Shown: one piece after another, positions 18,220 to 28,310 of the stretch
Numbering within the stretch: the stretch's first letter is position 1
Layout: every line of letters begins with the position of its first letter
Assembly: GCF_014699115.1 (NCBI RefSeq)
Contig: NZ_JACXAD010000007.1
Span: 124,001-188,000 of the forward strand
Direction of reading: 5' to 3'
Origin: Hymenobacter montanus
Lineage (GTDB): Bacteria; Bacteroidota; Bacteroidia; Cytophagales; Hymenobacteraceae
Length of the DNA: 64,000 nt
Program-made: the position numbers and the translations under genes
The notes under the pieces: generated by a model
The model's input: only the letters and a program-made list of their open reading frames with translations
Databases searched by the model: none
Told to the model about the DNA's origin: nothing

Positions 18220-18251
18220 TACATTTGCGCAACTACTCATTTGTGCAAATG
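18220..18251 (+). promoter_or_regulatory. -7 box with overlapping inverted repeat (possible autoregulatory operator)
   Basis: TACATTTG at 18220-18227 fits the -7 consensus, 26 bases before the next ATG. It overlaps the left arm of an inverted repeat, CATTTGCGCAA at 18222-18232 and TTGTGCAAATG at 18241-18251, with one mismatch and an 8-base spacer. Because the downstream gene encodes an HTH protein, autoregulation is a reasonable inference. Confidence 0.5.
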
Positions 18252-18253
18252 CC

Positions 18254-19129
18254 ATGGCTGCTCCCGCTATTGTCCCCATCGACCAACGCTTTGCTCAACT
18301 TATCCAACAGTTTGGCCTCACGAAAAACAGCTTTGCTATCTCGTTGGGCAAAACGGCCAGCGTAATACAGCACCTCATCGATGGCCGCAACAAGCCAGGC
18401 TACGACCTATTGTGTAAAGTATTTGAGATTTATCCAAATGTATCGAGAGACTGGCTGCTGCTAGGCCGCGGCCCGATGCTGGTAAGCGGTGAGCCCGCTC
18501 CCAAGCCCATAACCCCAGCCCCAGCGGCTGCCCCGGAGCCGCCGCTGGAACCCATCGACTTATCCGAAATCGAGGCGCCCACCCCGCGCCGGTCCGGCCC
18601 CGGCGTGGCGGGCAGCCGACTGCAACCGGCCGAAATAGCCGCTACCTTGGCTCTGGCCGCCGCCGCTAACCAACCCATCCGTGCTGCCGCTGCCCCGCCC
18701 GCCGAAGCCGTTGCACCCGCCGGAGCTGTTGCCCCCATCGAAGCCGCCACCGCACCGTGGCCACCAGCCCCGGCCCACCAGCCCACTGCGCCCGCCGCCA
18801 CCCCGGCAGTCGGTGCGGCGGCTCCGCCTGAAACCGCCGCACCGCCGACCCCACCAGCTGCCGCCGCTGCTACCCCAAGCGCATTACCCCCCGAAGCGCC
18901 ACCAGTTGCGCCAGCTTCTGGCCCAGCTATCATAACAGCAACAGCTGTGGCGCCCGAAGCCGGCCCTACCGCACCGCCTGCCGGCCCCTCGCCCGAAGCT
19001 TACGTGGCCGCCGCCCTCCACGCCCAGCACTTGCAGCACCAACTGGCCCTGGCCGAGCTACGCAACCAGCACCTGCTGGAGCAACAGCAGATGCTGCGCG
19101 AAATGCTGGCCCTGGCCCGTCAACGCTGA
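18254..19129 (+). CDS. HTH domain protein with long Pro/Ala linker and coiled-coil tail
   Basis: A 291-residue protein in three parts. Residues 1-75 form a Cro/CI-type helix-turn-helix (LTKNSFAISLGKTASVIQHL, then NVSRDWLLLGRGPML). Residues about 85-245 are a low-complexity Pro/Ala-rich linker. Residues 250-291 are a Gln/Leu-rich coiled coil (LHAQHLQHQLALAELRNQHL). The architecture suggests a DNA-binding oligomer with a long flexible spacer. Its stop codon is the first base triplet of the fold-back element that follows. Confidence 0.8.
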   Translation: MAAPAIVPIDQRFAQLIQQFGLTKNSFAISLGKTASVIQHLIDGRNKPGYDLLCKVFEIYPNVSRDWLLLGRGPMLVSGEPAPKPITPAPAAAPEPPLEPIDLSEIEAPTPRRSGPGVAGSRLQPAEIAATLALAAAANQPIRAAAAPPAEAVAPAGAVAPIEAATAPWPPAPAHQPTAPAATPAVGAAAPPETAAPPTPPAAAAATPSALPPEAPPVAPASGPAIITATAVAPEAGPTAPPAGPSPEAYVAAALHAQHLQHQLALAELRNQHLLEQQQMLREMLALARQR

Positions 19130-19355
19130 TCCACGGACCACGGACCACGGATTCGCTCGGATTTTTCGGATTACACGGATTTCGTAGACGATTCATAAGG
19201 GTTTGGCTTTGCACCTAAGCCAACGCACAACTCAAACCAACGCAAAAGAAAAGGCCACTCAATTGAGTGGCCTTTTCTTTTGCAATATGCCATAACGTCG
19301 TCCACAAAATCCGTGAAATCCGAAAAATCCGAGCGAATCCGTGGTCCGTGGGTCA
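19127..19355. repeat. Fold-back element forming both stop codons of its neighbours
   Basis: Outer arms of about 54 bases (from about 19130 and to about 19352) are inverted copies with a few mismatches. They are built from the words CCACGGACCACGGATT, CGCTCGGATTTTTCGG and CACGGATTT. The arm ends read TGATCCACGG on the plus strand and TGACCCACGG on the minus strand. Those TGA triplets are the stop codons of the HTH gene and of mtaB. A second, perfect palindrome lies in the middle. Confidence 0.8.
19242..19283. terminator. 42-base perfect palindrome (bidirectional terminator)
   Basis: Each 21-base half is the exact reverse complement of the other, with the core GGCCACTCAATTGAGTGGCC flanked by A-rich and T-rich arms. 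The U-rich 3' side in both directions suits termination for the convergent HTH gene and mtaB. Confidence 0.8.
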
Positions 19356-20678
19356 GACCGTTTCCTCGGCTTCCATTAGGCCAAGGGTATTGATGCTGGT
19401 AAGGCGCAAGGTCTTTAGTTCGCCCACCAGCAGCGGGTCGTACTTGGCTGCTACGCGGATGTAGTTGGGGGTGAAGCCTTCCATACGTCCCTCGGTCACA
19501 TCGTCTTCGAAGAGCACTTCGGTTTCCAGGCCCAGGTGCTGCTCGTAGAAAAACCGCTTCTTCTTTTCCGACAAGCTGCGCAGTTGGGTGGTGCGCTCGT
19601 GCCGCACCCGGTCCTGGACCCGGCCGGGCAGGGTCGGAGCGAGGGTGTCGGGGCGCTCCGAATAGGGAAAAACGTGCAGGTAGCTGATGGGCAGCTCGTT
19701 CAGGAAGTGGTAGGTGTTCAAGAAGTCCGCGTCGGTTTCGCCGGGAAAGCCCACAATCACGTCGACGCCAATGCAGGCATGGGGCATCAGCTCCTTGATG
19801 CGGGCGACCCGGCTGGCGTAGAGGGCCCGGCGGTAGCGACGGCGCATCAACGCCAGAATCTTGTCGGAACCGCTTTGCAGCGGGATGTGGAAGTGGGGCA
19901 TGAAGCGCGCCGAAGCGGCCACGGTATCCAGGATGCCATCGGTCAGCAGATTGGGCTCGCAACTGCTGATGCGAAAGCGGCGAATGCCTGCGACCTCGTC
20001 CAGCGTCCGTACCAGCTGGGTAAAGTCTTCGCGCCGCTCGCGTTCGGGGCCTTGCAGGCCGAAGTCGCCGAGGTTCACGCCGGTGAGCACGATTTCCTTG
20101 ACGCCGGTTTCGGCCAGCTTCTCCACCCGCTCCCGCACGCTGGCGATGCTGCCCGAGCGGCTGCCGCCCCGAGCCAGCGGGATGGTGCAAAATGAGCAGG
20201 AGTAGTCGCAGCCATCCTGAACCTTCAGAAAGGTGCGGGTCCGGTCGCCAAACGAATGCGCGGCGTGGAATTCCGTGGCTGCCGAAACGGGCGAAGCATG
20301 CACCTGGCCGGGCTGCCCGGCGGCGGGCCGCCGGAAATCAGCCAGGATATCGACTAGCTGGAATTTTTCGGCCGCGCCCAGCACCGCGCTCACCCCGGGA
20401 ATTTCAGCGATTTCCTGGGGCTTGAGCTGTGCGTAACAGCCCACGATGGCGACAAAGGCGTCGGGGTTGTGCCGGAGGGCCTGCTGTACCACCTTCCGGC
20501 ACTTGCGGTCGGCGTGGTCGGTGACGGAGCAGGTATTGATGACATATAAATCAGCCCCGGCTTCAAAAGCCGTTCTTTGAAAACCTCTTTCCTCAAACTG
20601 GCGGCCGATGGCCGACGTTTCGGAGAAGTTCAGCTTGCAGCCGAGCGTGTAAAAGGCAACGGATTGGGGGGTAGGCAT
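19353..20678 (-). CDS. mtaB: tRNA ms2t6A methylthiotransferase MtaB
   Basis: Radical-SAM enzyme that methylthiolates t6A37 in tRNAs reading ANN codons. The 441-residue protein has the N-terminal UPF0004 domain with cysteines in TLGCKLN, NTCSVT and GCYAQ. The radical-SAM motif CDYSCSFC follows, and a C-terminal TRAM-like region ends the protein. The pattern TLGCKLNFSE with NTCSVTDHAD is typical of MtaB rather than MiaB or RimO. Its TGA stop is part of the fold-back repeat, so the last codons may have been altered by the insertion. Confidence 0.93.
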   Translation of the reverse strand: MPTPQSVAFYTLGCKLNFSETSAIGRQFEERGFQRTAFEAGADLYVINTCSVTDHADRKCRKVVQQALRHNPDAFVAIVGCYAQLKPQEIAEIPGVSAVLGAAEKFQLVDILADFRRPAAGQPGQVHASPVSAATEFHAAHSFGDRTRTFLKVQDGCDYSCSFCTIPLARGGSRSGSIASVRERVEKLAETGVKEIVLTGVNLGDFGLQGPERERREDFTQLVRTLDEVAGIRRFRISSCEPNLLTDGILDTVAASARFMPHFHIPLQSGSDKILALMRRRYRRALYASRVARIKELMPHACIGVDVIVGFPGETDADFLNTYHFLNELPISYLHVFPYSERPDTLAPTLPGRVQDRVRHERTTQLRSLSEKKKRFFYEQHLGLETEVLFEDDVTEGRMEGFTPNYIRVAAKYDPLLVGELKTLRLTSINTLGLMEAEETV

Positions 20679-20685
20679 AGGCCCG

Positions 20686-20693
20686 CAAAGGTA
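20686..20693 (-). promoter_or_regulatory. -7 box of mtaB, almost touching the start codon
   Basis: TACCTTTG on the minus strand ends 7 bases before the mtaB ATG. With transcription usually starting a few bases after this box, the mRNA would be leaderless or nearly so. Confidence 0.6.
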
Positions 20694-20827
20694 CGAAGGC
20701 AGGCGGCGAGCTACTAAGAGCAGGCCCTGATCGGGTAGGGATGCTCGAAATCATAAAGCCAGCAGGGCAGCCATGCCGCCTTGCCCGGCATGACCATCTT
20801 TGTCTTTAGCCATCTTTGGCCATCACC

Positions 20828-22690
20828 TCACTTGCGGGCAAAGTCGGTCAGCGAAACCTGCTCCATGGCCTGACCCAGTCGCAGCTGTGCGTCGGGGATG
20901 TTGGCGTTGTGTTGCCCTACCTGGCGGCTCACGTTGTCAAACGTGATAGTGCCGGCCGGCGACACTGCCCCGAACCCGTTCGTGAAGCAGTAATAGGCAA
21001 AGGAAGCCGGCCGGGGGGCCAGCAAGTCGCGGCTCCATGTAAAGGCGGTGGCCGGGAGCTTGAGCTGGTGCAGCAGGGTAGCGGCCACGTCGGTCTGCGA
21101 GCCTATGGTGGTCACCAGGCGTCCGCGGGCTTCGGGCCGTAGCGCGCCCCCGGCCAGTAGCAGCGGAATGTGAAATTTCTCAGGGCTTTCGATGGGCGAG
21201 TCGCCGGGCTGCTGGTGGCCGTGGTCCGCCACCAGTACCAGCAGGGTGTGGGCGTACCACGGCTGCTGCCGGGCCGCCCGTAAGAACTGGCCCAGCGTAT
21301 AATCGGTGTAATAAACCGAATTGCGAAACAGCGCTGCTTCGGTGGTACCGGGAAATTTAGGTTTTATCGGCACTTCAAAGGGCTCGTGGCTGCTCAGAGT
21401 GAATGCCGTGATGAAGAACGGCTGCGGCGGGGGCGGTACCTCTTTTAGGATCCGGCTGAAGAGTGCTCCGTCGTGGGCGCCCCACTTGGAGTTCTGGTCG
21501 GCGTGGGCAAAATCGGCCCGCTCGGTGATTTGCTCGTAGCCGGCAGTCTGCACGTAGCTTTTCATGTTGGCGAAGGCTAGCTCGCCGCCGTAATAATAGT
21601 GCGAGCGGTAGCCGGCGGCGGCCAGGGAGCGGCATAGGTGGGGCAGGCGCTCAATCTTGCGTGGAAACTTAATGATGCTGGTGGTGGGCTGATTGGGATA
21701 GCCCGAGAGCAGGGCAACCAGGCCTTTTTGGCTGCGGTCGCCGGCCGCGTAGATGTTGGTGAAGAGGACGCCGGTGCGGGCCAGGCTGTCTAGGGTTGGG
21801 GTTACGCTTGGTTCGCCGCCCACGCTGCCCACGAGCTTGGCCGTGAAGCTTTCGAGGATGATGAACAGCACGTTGGGCCGGGCTTCAGTTAACAGCGCAG
21901 TGGTTGAATCCGGCGGGGCCGGGGCCCCCACGGCCCCGGGGTAGATGCCGCTCACCAGCCGCCGGGCCGCGCTGTCGGGCATGAAGGATGGGGGCGGCGA
22001 CTCTGCCGACCGCAGAATAAGGGCACTCATCAGGTTCCACGGAGCGTTGATGGCCGCATGGTTGGCGAAGGCAATAGGCGAGAAGTACACGTCGCTTTGG
22101 TTAACCGGAATTTGTTGAGTGCCGCCGCGCAACGGCACCACCAGCAGGGCCGCGTACAGTATCCCGGCCAACGCCGCCCGTCGGCGCCCAAACCACGCGG
22201 GCAGGGGGGGCAGCGGCCCCACCACTACCTTGTATAAGACCCAGCTACTCCCCAGCAACGCCGCGAGCAGCCCCAGGAGCAAGGCAATGGGCGCACTTCC
22301 CGCCGAAGCAATCATCTCCTTGGGCGATTCGAGGTACTGCAACGGGGTGTCATCCAGCCGGAAGCCCCAGGTTCGGTACAGCTCCAGGTCGGCCGTAGTT
22401 AAGAAGGCCAACAGCAGGCCCATGGCCGCTGAGTAGGCATTGATCAGGCTTTGCAACGGCAGCCGCCGAAACAAGCTGCCCAGTACAAAGAGCAAAAACG
22501 GCAGCAGGCACACGTACGCTGCCGCTGAAGCATCCAGCCGTAATCCGTACGCAAAGGTTTTTACTACGGTAGCCAGAGGTAACTGGGATGTCGCAACATG
22601 CTGATATCCTAAGAAGAGCCCTCGGGCCAATCCAAAAAACAACAGCCAGAAGCAAAAGTAGCGCGGCTGGAACGCAAAGCGATTTTTCAC
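20828..22690 (-). CDS. LTA synthase family membrane sulfatase/phosphotransferase
   Basis: A 620-residue protein with about five N-terminal transmembrane helices (up to residue ~185) and an extracytoplasmic alkaline-phosphatase-fold domain. Family motifs include FIILESFTAKLVG (metal ligand Glu), AGDRSQKGLVALLSGYP around the nucleophile position, FITAFTLSSHEPFEVP and VADHGHQ. The position usually held by the nucleophilic Thr appears to be Ser in DRSQKG. Gram-negative relatives transfer phosphoglycerol or phosphoethanolamine to glycans or lipids. The start is a GTG only 4 bases after a -7 box. Confidence 0.9.
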   Translation of the reverse strand: MKNRFAFQPRYFCFWLLFFGLARGLFLGYQHVATSQLPLATVVKTFAYGLRLDASAAAYVCLLPFLLFVLGSLFRRLPLQSLINAYSAAMGLLLAFLTTADLELYRTWGFRLDDTPLQYLESPKEMIASAGSAPIALLLGLLAALLGSSWVLYKVVVGPLPPLPAWFGRRRAALAGILYAALLVVPLRGGTQQIPVNQSDVYFSPIAFANHAAINAPWNLMSALILRSAESPPPSFMPDSAARRLVSGIYPGAVGAPAPPDSTTALLTEARPNVLFIILESFTAKLVGSVGGEPSVTPTLDSLARTGVLFTNIYAAGDRSQKGLVALLSGYPNQPTTSIIKFPRKIERLPHLCRSLAAAGYRSHYYYGGELAFANMKSYVQTAGYEQITERADFAHADQNSKWGAHDGALFSRILKEVPPPPQPFFITAFTLSSHEPFEVPIKPKFPGTTEAALFRNSVYYTDYTLGQFLRAARQQPWYAHTLLVLVADHGHQQPGDSPIESPEKFHIPLLLAGGALRPEARGRLVTTIGSQTDVAATLLHQLKLPATAFTWSRDLLAPRPASFAYYCFTNGFGAVSPAGTITFDNVSRQVGQHNANIPDAQLRLGQAMEQVSLTDFARK

Positions 22691-22694
22691 CTGG

Positions 22695-22702
22695 CAAAGA
22701 TA
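22695..22702 (-). promoter_or_regulatory. -7 box of the LTA-synthase-like gene
   Basis: TATCTTTG on the minus strand ends 4 bases before the GTG start, so transcription probably begins at or inside the start codon. Confidence 0.55.
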
Positions 22703-22873
22703 GGTGGCGCCACAGTCGGACCATAAGAGAGCCGCATGGTCTACTTTGTACAGATAGCGTTGATTAATCTAAAATCGGGTTGATTTTAAAGGGTGAATTG
22801 CGTATAAATTGTTCTTTTTTGGAAAAAGGCCTTTTATTCAAGGGTCCATTAGTGTATAAACTGATTCATTGCT

Positions 22874-22881
22874 TATCTTTG
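22874..22881 (+). promoter_or_regulatory. -7 box of glnN
   Basis: TATCTTTG, 53 bases upstream of the glnN ATG, in a locally AT-rich promoter region. No clear TTTG-type -33 element was found at the usual distance. Confidence 0.6.
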
Positions 22882-22934
22882 CCCCGTAATTTATAAGTCA
22901 ACACGCCAAGCTACTCTCATTCGGTTATCCTTAC

Positions 22935-25124
<2,190 letters not shown>

Positions 25125-25191
25125 CACCTACGGGGACGGAATCGGGTCCGGTGTTGGGTGGGAATTCTCGCCGCGCCCCGGTTTTGAAAGA

Positions 25192-25217
25192 GGTATCTCT
25201 ATGAGGTGCCTTTTTTT
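25192..25217 (+). terminator. Rho-independent terminator of glnN
   Basis: An 8-base-pair stem (GGTATCTC with GAGGTGCC, two G-U pairs) with a TAT loop, followed directly by seven T residues. A separate 16-base perfect palindrome, CCGCAAACGTTTGCGG, follows at 25227-25242. Confidence 0.75.
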
Positions 25218-25273
25218 GGCCGGCCTCCGCAAACGTTTGCGGGTAGCTAAGGATATGGTGGGGCCAGCGGGAT

Positions 25274-25840
25274 CTAGCCGCCAGGCTTGGAGGCGCGTCG
25301 CTTAGCGGGCTCTGGGGTGGGGGCTACCGGAGCGGCGAGCAGCAGTGGTAGCCGCGGCGTCAGGGCATCGGTTTCCTCCTCAATTACTTCCGCGCCGGAG
25401 CCGGGGTCGGGCACGAGCATTTTCCAGGTGGCGCGGCGCAGCTCATCGAGCTTATCCAGCGCCTCGCTTACGGTGGTGTTGGCCTTCAGCTTGTCGAACA
25501 GGCCGCTTTTGCTGCCCACGGTAATCAGCTTTTCAACTACGAAAGGCAGTACCCAGCCCACTACGTTCGACGCCAGGACGCCGCGCAAACCCAGGCGCGC
25601 GAGCAGGCGAACCGTCATTTGCTCCAGCAGGAGCACCCGGGCGGCCGGCAAGGCCTTGTCGGCCAGGAAATCGGCCACCAGTTTCAGGTTCCCTTTCTCC
25701 ACTTCGGCCCGTAACACTTCCTGCACACTGTCGAGGGCACGGGCCGCCAGCTGCCGGAACAGGCGGCCGGTTTGCCAGGCGGCCAGGCCCGTAAAACGGG
25801 CCATGCCAGCCAAGGCGGGAAGGAAGCGAGGTTTTTTCAT
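25274..25840 (-). CDS. Conserved hypothetical protein
   Basis: A 188-residue protein starting at the ATG at 25840 (MKKPRFLPALAGMARF). It is basic and helical, with a long amphipathic region containing AARALDSVQEVLRAEVEKGN and a hydrophobic segment around LRGVLASNVVGWVLPFVVEK that could associate with the membrane. The C-terminus is Pro/Ala/Lys-rich. The longer open frame to 26317 is antisense to the next gene and rejected. No family was recognised. Confidence 0.7.
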   Translation of the reverse strand: MKKPRFLPALAGMARFTGLAAWQTGRLFRQLAARALDSVQEVLRAEVEKGNLKLVADFLADKALPAARVLLLEQMTVRLLARLGLRGVLASNVVGWVLPFVVEKLITVGSKSGLFDKLKANTTVSEALDKLDELRRATWKMLVPDPGSGAEVIEEETDALTPRLPLLLAAPVAPTPEPAKRRASKPGG

Positions 25841-25976
25841 GAGGGATAAGCCAAGAAGCGGAGGTAGTTTCGGCAAAGGAACGCGCCAGCCAGGAGTTCC
25901 GTTAAATAGGGCAAATGTGCCAAAGCTTACTTTTGGCTTTGTTTTTTGCAACGGGCCGGTTGCTCTTTCCTTCCGT

Positions 25977-26342
25977 ATGTCAAATTTTTTGATTGATATA
26001 AACTTACAACAACTGCCTGATGACTTCTTCGGCGGCGAATGGCGGGTGGCCAGCCGGGTACTGAACCGCAACGACCCGGCCAGCCCGCTGGCGCAGGCTA
26101 CCCGCCTGGTAATCACCCCCGGGCAAGTGGAGGCGCAGTGCGCACCGTGGGGGCCCAGCCAGACTGGTAACTGGGCGGTCACCCGCGACGAAACACTCAA
26201 CCGCCCGTACCTGAGCTTCGACCTGCCCAACGAGGCCACCCGCGCGCTGGTCACGCGCCTGCGCCGCTCCGCCGATGGGCTGTATAGCCAACTCCATTTG
26301 TATTTTGCGTCAGGCATGGAAATGCAGCTCGACCGCGCCTGA
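25977..26342 (+). CDS. Conserved hypothetical protein
   Basis: A 121-residue soluble protein (MSNFLIDINLQQLPDDFFG). It contains strand-like segments such as RPYLSFDLPNEATRALV and ends LHLYFASGMEMQLDRA. The upstream open frame back to 25287 is antisense to the neighbouring gene and lacks coding character, so the ATG at 25977 is used. No family recognised. Divergent from the preceding gene with about 135 bases between starts. Confidence 0.65.
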   Translation: MSNFLIDINLQQLPDDFFGGEWRVASRVLNRNDPASPLAQATRLVITPGQVEAQCAPWGPSQTGNWAVTRDETLNRPYLSFDLPNEATRALVTRLRRSADGLYSQLHLYFASGMEMQLDRA

Positions 26343-26382
26343 TTTTTTAATTCCTACCCCTGAAGCTTACTAAGTCCCGTTC

Positions 26383-26928
26383 GTGAGTACACCATCCTCC
26401 GCTGCTCCGCTGCCCGCTATAGATTTGCGGGTCGCCGAAAATGGCCTCGTAGGGCCCGAACAATTTGCGTTTCTTGCCGACGTAATTCCCCAATTGGTTT
26501 GGATCACTGATGCAAAGGGATATCACACCTACTTCAACCAGCGGTGGGTTGATTTTACCGGCTACTCGCTGGCCGATAGCGTGGGGCCAGACATGTGGAA
26601 TAACCTGTTGCACCCCGACGACCAGGTCCGGGCCCGGCAAGTGTGGGGCCATGCATTGGAAACCGGCGAAGATTACCGCATCGAGTACCGCTTCAAGGCG
26701 AAGGACGGCTCGTACCGCTGGTTCCTGGGCCAGGCACTGCCCCGTCGGGGCGAGGACGGCCAGATCATCGCCTGGTTTGGCACCTGCACCGACATTCAGG
26801 AGCAGCGTCAGCTACGCGACCAGCTCGAAGCGGCGTATGCCGACCTGGAAGCCAAGATCGTCTTCCGAACTCTGGACCTGGAACGTGAAGTGCAGGAACT
26901 CAAGCAGCAGTTGAGTAAGAGCAGGTAA
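26383..26928 (+). CDS. PAS domain protein
   Basis: A 181-residue single-PAS protein starting at a GTG. The fold is marked by FLADVIPQLVWITDAKG, YFNQRWVDFTGYSL, LLHPDD and the PAC segment RFKAKDGSYRWFLGQALP. A C-terminal coiled coil (about residues 145-181) usually connects PAS to a kinase, but the frame ends there. It is either a stand-alone sensor or connector, or a truncated kinase. Nothing kinase-like follows in any frame. Confidence 0.85.
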   Translation: MSTPSSAAPLPAIDLRVAENGLVGPEQFAFLADVIPQLVWITDAKGYHTYFNQRWVDFTGYSLADSVGPDMWNNLLHPDDQVRARQVWGHALETGEDYRIEYRFKAKDGSYRWFLGQALPRRGEDGQIIAWFGTCTDIQEQRQLRDQLEAAYADLEAKIVFRTLDLEREVQELKQQLSKSR

Positions 26929-26982
26929 AGCAATTTTAAATGAGAGAGCTGTTAGGGTAAGGTGGTGTGTTCCAGAGCACCC

Positions 26983-27591
26983 CTACGCTCGTTTCCATTT
27001 AATGGTGCAGCCAATGGCTTTGGTTGCGCTGACGGAGACGGGTTTACCCGCCAAAATTTCGGTCAGGGCATTTTCTGCGTATTTGGTTTTTACCAGTTTG
27101 GCATCTTCAGAATTGTCGTCGATGGCCCCCGTGTAGCTAACTATTAAGTCGCTGCCCTGGCGAGTGAGCACGTACAGCTGCGGGGTACGGGTGGCACCAT
27201 AGGCTTTCGCTACTTGCTGCGATTCATCCTGCAGGTAGGGGAAAGCGTACTTTTTGGTTTGCATGGCGGCGTACGAATCGCCGGGCACCACGGCCGGGTC
27301 GTTGGGGTTGATGGCCACAACCGGGTAGCCTTGCGGGGCATATTTGTGATGGAGCGCAACGATGCGGCTTTCGTAAGCCTTGGCGTAGGGGCAGGTGTTG
27401 CAGGTGAACACCACGATGTAGCCTTTGGCGGCCTTGTTGTCGGCCAGCGACACCAGCTTGCCGTCCACGTTTTTCAGCTTAAAGTCGGTGGCTTTGTCCC
27501 CAACCTGGTAGCCATCGGCCGTGGGGCGGGCAATGAAGCTGCTCAGCAGCAAAGCGCAGCAGAAGGCAAGGATAGCGAGGGGCTTTTTCAT
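26983..27591 (-). CDS. Exported thioredoxin-fold (AhpC/TSA) protein
   Basis: A 202-residue redoxin with a signal peptide (ILAFCCALLLSSFIA). The active-site region is FTCNTCPYAKAYE, a CxxC motif in a TCNTCPY context typical of periplasmic redoxin-domain proteins of Bacteroidota. PNDPAVVPGDSY follows. A role as a thiol-disulfide oxidoreductase in the periplasm is likely. It lies 33 bases downstream of another thioredoxin-like gene on the same strand, and the two may form an operon. Confidence 0.88.
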   Translation of the reverse strand: MKKPLAILAFCCALLLSSFIARPTADGYQVGDKATDFKLKNVDGKLVSLADNKAAKGYIVVFTCNTCPYAKAYESRIVALHHKYAPQGYPVVAINPNDPAVVPGDSYAAMQTKKYAFPYLQDESQQVAKAYGATRTPQLYVLTRQGSDLIVSYTGAIDDNSEDAKLVKTKYAENALTEILAGKPVSVSATKAIGCTIKWKRA

Positions 27592-27624
27592 AAGGCGATA
27601 AAAAGGGTAAGGAAAGAACGTTGC

Positions 27625-28110
27625 TTATAAGAACTTCTGCAGGGCGGCCGTGAGCTCAGCCGTCGAAAGCTCTTGCTCGAAGGTAGCGTGCTGCCGCCGC
27701 TGGTTGTTAACAATTAGGGTGAAAGGAATAGAGCCTGTCCATTTGGGGTCGATCTTGCCCAGCCAGGTATTGGGATCGGGCTCATTGAGTAATACCACCT
27801 CGGATTGCAGCTTACGTTGTTTGATAAAAGGCTTGATTTTCTTGTCGAGCTGCGAAGCATAGTCTAGGCTTACTAGCAGCACTTTTACTTTTTGGTTGGC
27901 GTACGCGCTCCGGACCTGCTCGAAGTTGGGCAGCTCCTTAACGCAGGGCCCGCACCAGGTGGCCCAGAAGTTGACGACGTAAGTGGTGTCGGTGGGCTGG
28001 GCCAGCCGCTTTTGCAGCTCCGGAAACTTGATAACGGCAACATGCTGCGCCTGGCTGGGGGCGGCCAGCAACACGGCCCCGCTGAAGAAAAAGGCTTTCA
28101 ATTTGAGCAT
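27625..28110 (-). CDS. TlpA-like thiol-disulfide oxidoreductase
   Basis: A 161-residue exported thioredoxin. A signal peptide (FFFSGAVLLAAPSQAQ) precedes the fold, whose active site is WATWCGPCVKELP. WTGSIPFTLIVN near the C-terminus carries the cis-proline segment. The ATG at 28110 is preferred to the one at 28155 because it places the signal peptide at the N-terminus. Likely function is periplasmic disulfide reduction, for example in cytochrome c maturation, but no target is adjacent. Confidence 0.88.
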   Translation of the reverse strand: MLKLKAFFFSGAVLLAAPSQAQHVAVIKFPELQKRLAQPTDTTYVVNFWATWCGPCVKELPNFEQVRSAYANQKVKVLLVSLDYASQLDKKIKPFIKQRKLQSEVVLLNEPDPNTWLGKIDPKWTGSIPFTLIVNNQRRQHATFEQELSTAELTAALQKFL

Positions 28111-28259
28111 GTTTAAATAGGTAAACAGGGGCGAAGTGCGGACGGCGGTTGTCACTAGTCAGCTTAACGCCCCAAGGATGATATTCTTGTTAGCCTAGAC
28201 AGCCAAACTTGGTCAGAAGTTACGGGGTCGGCGGGAAGAGGGCCGAACCCGAATGGCTT

Positions 28260-28267
28260 TACCTTTG
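28260..28267 (+). promoter_or_regulatory. -7 box of ispG
   Basis: TACCTTTG, 43 bases upstream of the ispG ATG at 28311. It supports the shorter start, because the longer open frame from 28209 begins upstream of this box. Confidence 0.55.
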
Positions 28268-28310
28268 TGCTTCGGCGCAACTTTCGCCTTTTGACCATAG
28301 TTTTCGGGTT

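Noticed and set aside
25287..25976. N-terminal extension of the plus-strand hypothetical gene
   Set aside because: Ser/Arg-rich and antisense to the gene at 25274-25840; the ATG at 25977 fits better.
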